From NCBI GenBank assembly GCA_037954235.1, contig JBBMOA010000017.1, forward strand, positions 1,302,501 through 1,366,500: DNA of 64,000 nucleotides, read 5' to 3'. The first letter of the stretch is position 1. Every line of letters begins with the position of its first letter. The translations under genes were made by a program, and so were the position numbers. Shown here one piece after another: positions 35,672-48,100 of this stretch. The notes below the pieces were generated by a model that saw nothing but the letters and a program-made list of their open reading frames with translations, did not search any database and was not told where the DNA came from. Origin of the DNA: Aulostomus chinensis. Its lineage: Eukaryota; Chordata; Actinopteri; Syngnathiformes; Aulostomidae.

Positions 35672-36016
35672 GTGAGTGTTCACTCGTGTGGGTAATGAAC
35701 GTGAACGTGTCGGTCGCGCTGTCGGTGTCGCTTGTGTCCGGTGCTCGCCGCCGTGTAGCCATTAACGTCATTTAGCCGCGCTAGCGGGAAAGCGTTGCTA
35801 GCATCCCAGCTAATGAGGCGCCGTGACTGGGACGCCCGCGGCTCGACTCCTCTGGGGTCGCATGCGTCGCCTCGGCGAGGCCGGCTGCTGGCCGCCGGAT
35901 GAAGCTGGGACTCCCCGGACTTTGACTCGGGACACCTGAGGCGAGCGGAGCTCAGGCGACTTTAGCCTGCGCCTCATCCTCTGTCAACGCTGCTGACCTG
36001 CAGTCCGGTGTTTCAG

Positions 36017-36170
36017 ATGCCTCCTAAAGCGAAGGGAAGAGCCCGAGCTCCCGCCAAGAGGAAGCTGGCGGAGGAGTTTCCCCCGGGGGAAGTGCTGACG
36101 GACACCGGGAAGAAAGCGTGGAAGCTGGGGGCCCCTGTGGGCCAGGGGGGCTTCGGCCTCATATACCTGG
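36017..36170 (+). CDS. vrk1: vrk1 coding exon 1
   Basis: It encodes residues 1-51: a basic N-terminus (MPPKAKGRARAPAKRKLAEE) and the glycine-rich loop VGQGGFGLIYL. The donor is GTAAGA. It ends after one base of codon 52. Confidence 0.96.
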
Positions 36171-39100
36171 GTAAGAAGACCTCGATGCCGGGATTCTGCC
36201 TCTGTTTATTACCACCGTGAAAGTAGTGTGATTAGTTTGTTGTTACAGTTAACGTCATATCTCAGGCGCCATGGAAACCTGGCATCCGGGTTCTCAAGGC
36301 TCCTATCAAGCATTGACCTGTTTTGTTTCCAACTTTCCAGCTGATGAAAATTCTGCCAAACCTGTGGGTGCCGATGCTCCCTATGTCATCAAAGTGGTGA
36401 GCCTCAACTACTCAAACTGGTTTTAAGTCATGTGTATTTGTCACGCCCAAACACAACACGTGAGGTGAGTGAGAGAGAGAGAGAGGAACAGTGTGAAGTC
36501 ATTAACTAAGTAGTTTACTAACAGCCCATTAGAGTGGATGTTGCCTCTACTATTTGCAACCTATACCCCCTTTCACACTGAACAACGCGCTCTGCATCAG
36601 GGCTCATTCCAGCTTCCAGCAGACGCAGGTCTGAACTCCCCCTGTGAGGCTGTGTTTTCCTCTCTCCACGTCATCGTGCTGACACGTCATCATTACATGT
36701 AAACGTGCGCTGGAACACCGAGAGGTAAACAAACGACAACATGGACGTCGTTGAGTCGAACGTTAGCGTTGTCGTTGTGTGCATTGCAATGTTGTCTCTT
36801 TTGCAAAGCATTCCAACTCGGCGCAGATTAGAAAATGTCAGAGCGCCACTACAGCGAGGAAGGATGGAGTTTTGGGCTCGTCTGGAAGGTCGCGTGAAAC
36901 CTGAGACGACGCGGGTCGCCTTTTTCATGCTGCAGTCGAGTCGAGCCGCTAAACACCCAGGTCACGTGGAGGGTCGGATGACGCGGGACGAAATGCCGAG
37001 TCGACCCTTTCAGAGTGCTGAAAGACCTGTGTTGACCCGCGTTATTGGTGTGAAAGGGGCTTTAGTCAAGTGAGTACATCCAGTTGTATCAGTTGTTGTG
37101 TGAAGCAAGAGTCAGCCTCAATACAGGGACCAACGCGGTCAGGTGTCCCTCATTCCTTAGAGAACCAGGATTTGGAATCCCTGGAGGGATCAAAACCGAT
37201 GCCTGTGGCTCCCGCCGACACTCAGCTGGATGAGGCACGTTTCATCCCAGTGGCCCTTTGCAGCTCTCCAGCCCCAGATTCATGGCTGTGGTTTGACGTA
37301 GACTCATTTGATTTTATGAAGCTAGGAATGCCAAAGCACATGTGATTCATTTGTTTTTACAGAATTCATTTCTCCTCATTATTTTCTACAGTGTGACCCT
37401 TGACCGCAGCCTTTAGTTTGAGTTTGTGGGGTCAGAGAGCACAGCCTTTGGGCTCCTCCGTCCCAGTCTGCCTGGGCCTGGAGGGACCGGCGAGCGCTGA
37501 TCGCCGCCATGCACCAGTAGAACTGTACCCACCGCAGAGCAAATCGCCGCCAGTCTCACGTGATCTGACAAGCGCTGCCACAAGCAGTTGTTTTAGTTTG
37601 TGTTAAACCTGGGATGAATTATGGTTCAGGTCTTTTTGATCAAAAGGTCTTTAAAGGTGGAGGGTCTCGCCTTGGACAGTGTGTGGGGTCAGGCGACCCC
37701 CCCCCAACCCACTAAACTCTACAAACACTCGTTGGCTCCAGGGAGCCTGTGTAGGATCTCTGGTGTGTGACTGGTTACGTACACGTTGCGGTTCACTCAG
37801 GACAGTGTTCAGGACTCATTTTTAGTTTCTTACTCCTGACTGCGCCTCATCTTCCACACGTGTCTTTAACCTCAAACATCAAGCCACACACATTCAGCAC
37901 CTCGACGCCATCAGCTGCTGACACTTTCACCTCCGCTCTGAACCTCCCCTGAAATCAGGGGCCCACCTCACACTCGCAAGACTCTTGTTCAGACTGTGTA
38001 TCATCATGGAGGGTGTTACTCCGGCCTCACGCTGGCCCTCACGCTGGCCCTCACGCTGGCCCTCACGCTGGCCCTGATGTAGTGAAGGCCCATGTACCCT
38101 GAGGGCGGGGCCCCACCCCTCTGAGGCCCAGTAGGCTGTAGTCTCTGGTTGGTTGGGCTCGCCTGACACTCCAGCCCCTCCGACTCTAAATGCTTGATTG
38201 GTCATAACCGCTCTGTGTTCAGCGGCCACTTGTTGCTGCGGGCCTCTCGTAGAGCAGGTTGAGTTCGTGTGAAGCCAGGTGGAAGGATACACCTGGCGCC
38301 CCGTGTGACAGCCCCCCTGGAGCGAATCGTCCTACGGCTGATGCTGCCGTATCTGTTTCTAGTGTTGCCTCATAGAACGACAGATTCATGTCTTGTGGGC
38401 CGTTTTCAAACTCGTGGATGTATCTGTTCAGGTGCACACCTGGATGAGACCTCTCCCTCGACCTTTGGGCCTCCACCCTCACGTTCCTGTGTGTTCCTGC
38501 CCCGGTGTTCCTGCCTGTTGACTGTGTCTCACCATTAACTGCAGCTGTTGGTCTCTCAATAGGAGCCCAGTGAAAACGGACCACTGTTCTCTGAGCTCAA
38601 GTTCTATATGAGAGCTGCTAAGCCTGATATGAGTAAGCAGCCCTCCCCCCCCCCCCCCACACACACACACACACACAGCAGTATACCACTGCGCCATAGT
38701 TAGCCTTGTGATCATAACACAACTTCATCTGTCACCACCAGGGCAAACAAGCAAGAGAAAAGCAACTTTCCTAATTAAAAAAGACAATCTTGTCGCGCAG
38801 GCACAAAGGGGCCCTGCAGAGGGGGGGTGGCAGCTCTGTTGGCCCCCAGGCCACAGCTTTGCATTTTATATAATAACAATCCAAATGTCAATCTCCCCTG
38901 ACAATTAACTGTTATATTACTAAGGAACCAAAGGCTCATATTTTATTTATGGGGGGATCTCGTGTTGTTGGTAAATATTTGTCCCAGCAGCAGATTAGCT
39001 TGTGTGCCCCCCCCCCCCCATGGAATTCTGCTCTTATTACTTCCAGAGTTGCAGCAGTCACCCACTGTTACCTGCACCAGTTAGGAGTGTTTTGGCTGGA

Positions 39101-42100
39101 AGTGCAGCTTAGCCGCATGTTTCGCTGCATGCGCTTCCGCCAGGGGAAGGTTGCTGATGTGTCTCCTCTCTTCCTGCAGTTCAGAGCTGGATGAAGTCCC
39201 ACAAATTGAAACAGCTGGGAGTTCCCCGCTACTGGGGCTCGGGTTTACACGAGAGAGGAGGGCAGAGGTGAGATTTTGAGCCGCACCGAGGGCGCCGACT
39301 CTGGCCTAACTTGATGACACGACAGTATACTCATCGCATGAGAGAGTCCCCGCTGACCTGAAACTCTACTGATGTTTTTAAAATGTGTTTTTCTTGTGAC
39401 AGTTTTGTCAATTTTAGAAATTTGTTCATGCAACTCTGTGCTTTGATGTTAGTTTTGAGTTGTGTGTGTGTGTGGGAAGTTCCTATGTGGGTTTTGTGAG
39501 GCTTTTAAAAATCTGAGGCAGTTGTCATGATTTTTAAGACGGTGACACAGAAGTTGCACCGTTGGATGGGGTGTGTTCATCTGGCCCTCAGGTGCACTTC
39601 GGTAAAGGAAGCAGAACGCTCCTGCTGATCAACTGCAGCTACTCACTCATGTTTTAGGAACCTATTAGGTGATAATGTGTCTCCAAATCTTAAATCTGAG
39701 CTTGTTTTATGAAGATTGAGCCTACATGAACTTTTACCAAGACGCTTTCACAGACATGAGGGCTGCTTGCCTTTGCTGCTAATGGGAATCGGGCTCAATC
39801 GCTGACTCTGGTTTTGGCGAAGGACTGCAGGAGCATCACAGTGTACCTCATGTTGAACTTCTGCAGGACTGCTAGCTGCTAACTCAGACGTCTCCATAGT
39901 GGTTACCAATCGGAGGTGTCAGTGCTGTGTGCGTGCTAGCTGGCGCCACCAGCAGGACCTCCACTATCAGATGACACCTCGTGCTCAGGCCAGCAGTAAC
40001 CCTCAGATTGATTTGCTGACTTCCCGGTGCTGACAGCCTGATCTCAGATACCCGGCAGATGGTGACACATGCTGTTAGCATGATCACGGCCACATTAGCA
40101 TGCTGTCGACAACATGCTTCCAGCACCAGCCTCAAGTATTCAAATCATCTCGAAATTCAACATCAGCTCAGATTTCTCGGTGCTGAATAAACTGAATAAC
40201 TGAGACGGGGAGAGTCTGGTTGAGGGACGCAGATACAAGCAAGTATGGCTATGTGCCATGTCTGTGTATCAGATGTGTAAACAGCACTGTTGGTGTGCAG
40301 TTTGAGGTGACACCATTGATCAGTTGGAGTCCACCAGCAGATCAGAAGGTTGATGTACGTGTCGATGAGTGTGGAGGAGCAGATGATAGGGAACAACCTG
40401 TGGGGGAACATTCACTTGAACAGCTTCAACAGCATCATAGGATCGACCCCAGCTGAGGCGGTCGAGGTGGCAACTGCAGTGAAATGATGGTAACAAAGCT
40501 TTAGGGCAGTTACATTCCTGCTTTGAAGTCCGATTTAGCAGCAAGTAGCAGCAGCTCTGGTGTCTCGTCTGGGCGGTTGATCAAGATGATGCTCACAATT
40601 TGCCTACCTGGCGTTAAGCGGTTGGCTCTGAGCAGTCGCGGGTGCTGGCGAGTGCTGAGGCTAGCTAGCTGCTAGTTAGCCCCACTCACAGGAGCTCACA
40701 TCTCTGATAGCATCGTGTGTTGAACTTCTACAGAGACATTCCCACCAGAACAATGTGATTTGTCCATTCAAAGACTAAAACATGACCATTCCTCACCGGA
40801 GCAGCAGCGGTCGGGATTGTTAGCATGCTATATATTATAACACTCCCGATCCCCATCAAGAGCAGCCCAAGGCCGCCTCAGATGTCTCCGTAGTGGTGGA
40901 ACATGTCGGCAACCATCAGCTTGTCCTCCATCGTCTGACTCAACAGGATGTCTGGCGCCACCTTCAGCTCACTTGCGCATGCATGATTCAGCGGGGAGCA
41001 CTCACTCACTCAGGAAGCCCTGACCTGTTCGTAGAGCTGCCTCCACTGGGCCGATCACAAGTTTCAGCCTGATTAAACCGCATTCATATTCAGTGGGAAG
41101 CCTCCTTTTATGACGAATCAAAACAGAGCAGAGAAACAGGCTGTGACTGTGACAGTTGGATCGCTCACCGAGAATCACAAAGAGCCCCTGTTGGCTTCTC
41201 GCTACGTTCTTAGTCCAGCTTATCAAAAACCCTGCATTGCAGCTACGAGGCTGTTTTGTATTCTTAATATTACGATCGACACGAGAATTGTTGGCAGCAA
41301 TTTTTGGACTGTCACATTTAAGCTGATTTCAGTTCGAAGGTTCTTGATGAACCAGACTCTGATAGCGCAGCGCCTTCTTCAGGGTTCATGAAACAGCTGG
41401 CGTGCTGCCGGAGTCCATGAGTGAATCTCATCAGCCTTGGATCAACTAAGTCTCAACAACCTTTTATAGGTTTATTGTAGGGCGACTTTGGGTGTCATCA
41501 TGGTGGCACTGAGAGGTTTGAGCACCCTGCTGTGGGAGGTGTATCACTCAGGTGTGCTCTTCTTGACGCTTTATTCAGAGCTAACAGAATAATGAGAACA
41601 TTACTAAGAATCATTTTAATCATTTAACATTCATTTACTGGTCCCTAAGTAGACCATCAGTCAGTAAACTGGTCTGTGTGACACTTAGGAAAGCACTGAA
41701 CACACCCTTATGTCTCCCAGGTACAGGTTCATGGTCATGGACCGGCTCGGCACTGACCTGCAGAGGAAGTTTGAGGAGTGTGGAAGGAGCTTCCCTCGAA
41801 AACTTGTCCTGCAGCTTGGTCTTCGGATGGTTGGTATTTGTTCCATTCCCGTGTCCGTCAGCTGTTCCAGGCACACTGGACGTAGTCGTAGAACTCCTCC
41901 ATTTCCATTACGAGGTATCAGCTCCACTCTGCCTGCGTTTGCCTTTGCCTCCACTGGACTGGTTGGAATTAAAACCACATTTTTCTGAGGATATTCTAAT
42001 TCTAGTGATTCTGCAGTAATGGCGAACATGACGCAGGCATCAGAGAGCCATCACAGCTCACCAGATTTCTCCGTGACTACGTAGCGCGTCAGTGTTTTTA

Positions 42101-45100
42101 CTGCCCGTTCAGACCCAGCTGTGGGGCTCCTGCCCGCCCAGAGTGTGAGCGGCAAGCTCCTGGTCCTGCTGCGGGCCGGGGAAGATTCCACTGGGAAACC
42201 TTGTGTGTTGAGCAGCTGTGATTGCAATGATTTTTCAACCTGTTCTGATTTTGTTTGTGTCATTGTGTCAGCTTGTAGGCCTGATGGAGATGATAGTGAA
42301 GTTATTGGTACCAGGTTCCGTGAATAATGAGAAACCAGAGTCGCGACTTTAACATGGTGGCCAAGGGCTTGTTGTTCTGTGGCTGATTTGTTCTTTCCTG
42401 TCCCCATGTGTCAATCCAGGCGTAACCCAAACTCCAGAAAACGGATCACTATCTATTTACTGATAACTGAAGTGCCTGTGCCAACCGCGTCTGTTCTGAA
42501 TGGGTCAACTGTTTCAAACAACTGTTTCTTGTAGTTGATGCTTAGCTAGCAGTCGCTAAACAGTAACAGAAACACCACCTGGATCAGTTGCGGCCTTGTC
42601 ATCCCTGTGACCCAGCATCACCGGCGTCAATTCTGAACGAATTTCATTCAAACTGATTGAGGGATGAAGTATTCTATGTGGAGACTTACTTGGAGGAATG
42701 TTGGATATTTGCTGAAATAAAAACACCTCATTTTGCATTACAGACGTTCGTCTTGTTATAGTGTCACCCTCATTTGTCCGTCTGTCCACATTGGAAGGAA
42801 CCATTCAGTTTAGGGGTCTGATCTGAATCTCACAGGGTGGACACAGTGTTCTTCCCCATTGGTAACATTCTTGAGAGGCTGGAGTGGGTGACGCCACAGC
42901 CAGAGAGGGAGCCGGTGCCTGCGCTCGGTATTTTCTACGCTGTATTTACATGTTTGGCTCAAACTTGGATGTTGTTCTGTCCTCCTGTAGCTGGACATCT
43001 TGGAGTACATCCATGATCACGAGTACGTGCATGCTGACATCAAAGCATCCAACCTCATACTGAGCTACAGTGACCCCAACCAGGTCAGCGTTCCCTCACA
43101 TTCTCTACCGAAAGGATTCCACTTGGTTTTTATTTTATAGCGATGCAACAGTGAAGGTCGTGTTTGCAACAGGCATTTGGATGTTTTGTCTGAGACTGCA
43201 GGTTGGCCTGTGTTGTTCTCATTCAGCTTGTCAGTTACCAGCCATCTTATACAGCACAAGCTGTTGTAGCTGGCCATACTTCCTCTACACAGGGTCCTTT
43301 GCTTATGTACATTATTTTGGGTTTGATGTCTTAAATATAACCTTGTTCTTTGGTGAACTGCAGGTTTACTTAGTAGATTATGGGCTGGCATATAGGTACG
43401 CGCCTGACGGTGTCCTCAAAGAGTACAAGGAAGATCCGAAGAGGTGTCACGATGGAACTATTGAGTTCACAAGCATCGATGCCCACAGAGGAGCAGGTAA
43501 CTAGCAAAGATGCGCCTGTTTTTTATTGCAGCAGTAAAACCAGTTTTGTAGTTGATTAATCAATTCTCCAAATAGTTGGTGATTCATTTTCTTTCATGAG
43601 GTGAATGAATGAATCTTCATAGAGTTTTTAGACCAGCATCATATAGAACTAGTTAGACCCAGATACCAGTACATACCAGTTCATTATCCATGCCATTACA
43701 CATGAGGGTGGTGCCAGCAGTTGCTGTAGCTAATGTGGTTGTGTGGCTCCAGCTCCATGTCGGCGCAGCGACCTGGAGACCCTGTGCTACTGCATGGTTC
43801 AGTGGCTGTGTGGTCGCCTGCCCTGGGAGGACAAGCTGCAGGACCCCCTCTATGTCAGAGACTCCAAAACCCGGTAAGAGCAGCCAGGCTGCAGTCACTG
43901 ATCTCAGGTCTGCTGCACTCGGACAGCCAGAGTTCAGATTTGTAACAGCTCACCTCTACTGTGGTCTCACACACAGGAGTCAAGAAAACATCTCTGAGTT
44001 CATGAGCAAGTGTTTCTCTTCTCAAGACAAACCAGGTAAGACGCGTACAAGCGCACACTCTCACATGCTTGCTCATGAAAGGGGAGCAAAGCGAATAAAT
44101 CGTAAAGAAGCTGATGATGTCTGTGAACGACGAACCTGGGCTTGATTCACGAACGCTGAGGGGTTTTCAAGAGTTTATAGAGACGGAGCACGTTTGAAGA
44201 GTTCATTTCTCTCTGTTAGCTTTGACTTGTGGGGACGTCTCTCAGTGCCAGTTCCGCCCGCCAGCTGACAACGGTAAGATGCTTAAATGTTGCTATTTGG
44301 TGCGACAAACTAGCAACAGGCTAAAGAACCGGGACCTGTGGCAGTGGGCCACCGACATGGACTTCCAGCTCTGTCACTCCCAGGTTAAATGTGGTGATGA
44401 GCCGCGCTGCAATCTAGCGCCTGAATGACAGCGCCGCCGCTGCATGTGTTCTTTGCAGTTAAGGTGCAGGACCGCTGTATTAATGCTGCCCATTTAGCCA
44501 GCTAATCATCTCATGTGTTCAGCTTGAAATAAAGCCTTTTTATTTTGTATCATTCATCATTTCAGCCTTCACTTGCATGTTGTATCGCTGATCGTTTTCC
44601 CTTACAGTGGTTTGTAATTTGTGATGCGCTATTTGTTGTCTCAGTTCTTTCGTTTTTATGATTTTTATTGTAGATTTTGAACAAGATTATTGAAACAATG
44701 AGAACTAGACCCTGAGCCTTGTCGAGCCTGCGGAGGCCCAGAGTCCCTAAACTGAGCAGTGGACATGAATCAGTGAATCTTGTGATTTTGCATGCCACGT
44801 GTCCCCTTAAACCATAAGTACAAATAGTCAAGACTCTGTTATACAGGGGGATTTGACATGAATCTTCATCCATCTTGGTAGAGGAAGGACGAAGACATGC
44901 AGTTACTATTTAAGTGTTGGCAGAGAGTAGTCGCCATTTTAATGCTGGCAATTCGACCCGCAAGCAAAGACAGTTGAGGCAGAGAAAAGTAACTTTGATT
45001 GTCACGTCTCCTTCCTTCTGGTCCGAGGAGCACAACCAGACTGTTGTTTGCAGCTGTGGGTGTGGGTGTTACTGTGGGTGTGTGTTACTATGGGTGTGTG

Positions 45101-48100
45101 TGGGTGTTACTATGGGTGTGTGTGGGTGTTACTATGGGTGGGTGTGGGTGTTACTGTGGGTGTGTGTTACTATGGGTGGGTGTGGGTGTTACTGTGGGTG
45201 TGTGTTACTATGGGTGGGTGTGGGTGTTACTGTGGGTGTGTGTTACTATGGGTGGGTGTGGGTGTTACTGTGGGTGTGTGTTACTATGGGTGGGTGTGGG
45301 TGTTACTGTGGGTGTGTGTTACTATGGGTGGGTGTGGGTGTTACTGTGGGTGTGTGTTACTATGGGTGGGTGTGGGTGTTACTGTGGGTGTGTGTTACTA
45401 TGGGTGGGTGTGGGTGTTACTGTGGGTGTGTATTACTATGGGTGGGTGTGGGTGTTACTGTGGGTGTGTGTTACTATGGGTGGGTGTGGGTGTTACTGTG
45501 GGTGTGTGTTACTATGGGTGGGTGTGGGTGTTACTGTGGGTGTGTGTTACTATGGGTGTGTCTGGGTGTTACTGTGGGTGTGTGTTACTATGGGTGGGTG
45601 TGGGTGTTACTGTGGGTGTGTGTTACTATGGGTGGGTGTGGGTGTTACTGTGGGTGTGTGTTACTATGGGTGTGTGTGGGTGTTACTATGGGTGTGTGTG
45701 GGTGGGTGACATGCAGTCACACACACACACACCCACACACACCCACAGTTACTGTGTGTGTGTGTGTGTGACTGCATGTCAAGTCTGAAAAAAGTCACAC
45801 CAAAAGCAGGACGCTGCTTCATGGTGACATCAGTGTGTTTGAACGGAGCCGGTCAGTGAAACCAGGGAAGTTCTACTCCAGTCACTGTTACTGCTGTCAA
45901 CCCCATCAAAAAATGTCTGTTGCAAACTTTTTCAGAACAGACTTGGCCAGAGGTCACGTGTCAGACACAGGAGTACAAACGAAGAAGAAGCACCAGAGAA
46001 GTGAACATTTCCCAAGATGTGGGCAGACGTAGAACCTGGTTGCAGGCTCTCAGATCCGGGTCTTGTGTTGTAGATGAGATCCAGAAGTTTATGGAGGAAG
46101 TGAAAGTTCTGGGCTACCAAGACCAACCCCCATATGATCAGTTACGCACAATCCTGCAGGCTGGACTGAAGAAGACCCAGGTGAAAGATGATGGCCAGCT
46201 GGACTTCACCGTTGTCAATGGAGCTCCGCCGCCTGCTGCCAAGGTGGGTAACGCTGGCACTCCTCTGTAATGATCCAGTCTTCGAGGAAGAGGGACGCAC
46301 TCGGCCACTAACGTGGTCCATCTAGTTATCTGTTTCACTCATCAGCTGACACCCAGGTCACCTTGTGGATCCTCTTCTTTGTGAAGACCCATCTGGGATG
46401 TTTGAGCCCCTTATAGATTTTGGAGCAGAAAAAAAATCCCTGATTACCGTGAAGCGCAACTGAAACCAGACTTTTCACATGTTCACTGTGAACTGGTTTC
46501 GTTCCAGTACGACCGTGTAAAGCTGCTCAGACGCCTGATATCTGAAACCAATTACTTACTTTCATCTAAGATATTTAATTGTCATCCATGACCTTTCAGA
46601 TAAAGCAGTCAGATACGGAGCGCCACCGTCATCCTTTCCTGCATTTTATGTGCTGTGACATATTGAGATAAATCTGTTGACAAGTGGGTAGCGGCCAGGC
46701 CCCAGCAAGGCCACTCCCTCCGAGGGCTCTCTGGTCAGGACACGGGGGTCCCAGAAACCCTGTCTGCCTGTCGCTCTGGTTTTTGTGATGTTTTCTTGTC
46801 AGGTTGAAATCATCTGTAAGAATGCAGGAGTCAAGCTGACTCATTCTTGTTTTCGTGGCCGCCCTCAGTGGTTGGAGGGTTCCTGGCCAATCGCTGCTCT
46901 CCCTGCTGTTCTTGGTTAAAGAAGACCTTCCCCCTCGCTGTGCAGGTTTTGGCTTCCTCGTGGTTCGCGTATAGCAGCAGTCCATGGTGTCTGAGTGACT
47001 TGGGCGGGTCCAAATGGTACCACTTCTTTTCTGCAGCTACTTGCAGGTTCTTTCCTGTCACGTACGTGGTTTTTGTGTTCCACGTTCTGGTCTGTATGTC
47101 CCGTTTGACGGACGATGTTTTCATTCTGTTTCTTCAGTAACTGCAGCTTTCTTCACCCATTGTCATACGTGTCAGGGAAGAGCCCGGGGTCTGTCTTCAT
47201 GATGGGGTTTAGGGGTTGGGGTTGCCAGTGCCGAGCCGACTCAATCCCATTCCTGGTTTCTGGTGTGTTTGGTAGTTGGCACGTTTGTGCTCTCTTCCTG
47301 CGCTCGTCTTGCAGGCGACAGGCTCATGCCACTTGAGACCAGTCAACCTTCAGACCATGTACAAATAACAAGAGCAAACATTCCACACCAGCAGCACAAG
47401 ACAGTTCATGTTTCATGAACCTGAACCAGGTTGCGTCTTCAGCAGGGACCAAGAGAGCAGCCAGTAAATTTTAGATCAGGTCTACTGAAGGCAGTGGGAA
47501 AGCCTTTTGTTCCTTTCCTGGGCCGATGGATGTGCTGTGTTGTGTGCCCATCTCGTCTGTCCTGCTTTCCATCCTCCTTTTGCCTCCTCTGTTCCTCTCC
47601 TCCAGCCTGCCTCGCCTCTGCTCTGGTTTTTGCTCCCTCGCTCTCTGTGCATATGGATGATGCCACTGGGGACGCGGCTTTGCCAGCCGAAGGGTTACCG
47701 TGCCCTGGCGCCGGTTATTGTATGTAATTACCCCGCCAATCTGTTCACCTCAGCGGGTGCTGCATGATGATTATGAGGTAGCAATTGTCAAAATGGAGGC
47801 AAAAAATGGAAAGGGGGGCAGTGGTGACTGATGGTTCAGGCTGTGAGTGCAGCTTCATCTCGGAGGCCCAGGAAGGAGAATGGAGCTGGAGATGAGGGCC
47901 TTTGCTGGCAGACCAGCTTTCATTGCTTTCTTCGGCAGGCCACACACTCACTTGGGTATCTGTGGTGATGACCGACACAGCAGGGTTTTTAAAAAACCTT
48001 TTTCTTGCTCTTGAGTGTTAAAACACCCTTTTTGAGAAGAAAAGACGGACAAACCTGCGTTTCTATGTGCTTCTAAGTGACCCAAACATGCGAGTAGATA

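Larger units (their letters stand above)
35560..36170. promoter_or_regulatory. CpG-rich island over the vrk1 5' end
   Basis: CpG dinucleotides are frequent here compared with the rest of the window, and the island covers the promoter, 5' UTR intron and first coding exon. A perfect E2F site GCGGGAAA lies at 35784-35791 inside the 5' UTR intron. Confidence 0.7.
44036..46073. other. vrk1 intron 9
   Basis: The intron is dominated by a 38-bp minisatellite with a terminal hairpin (45050-45780). An AATAAA at 44527-44532 could in principle end a short alternative transcript, but nothing else supports that. Confidence 0.65.

Noticed and set aside
36008..36220. vrk1 start upstream at 36008
   Set aside because: That codon is GTG and lies before the TTTCAG acceptor. 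ATG at 36017 matches the family start MPP/MPR.
44216..44410. Possible alternative terminal vrk1 exon after exon 9
   Set aside because: A TCTGTTAG acceptor-like site and an AATAAA at 44527 exist, but the encoded sequence does not continue VRK1 homology, and exon 10 fits the family fully.
44914..45788. Three overlapping 236-285-codon Val/Gly/Cys/Trp frames
   Set aside because: All three plus-strand frames are open because the 38-bp minisatellite lacks stops. The region lies inside a vrk1 intron.
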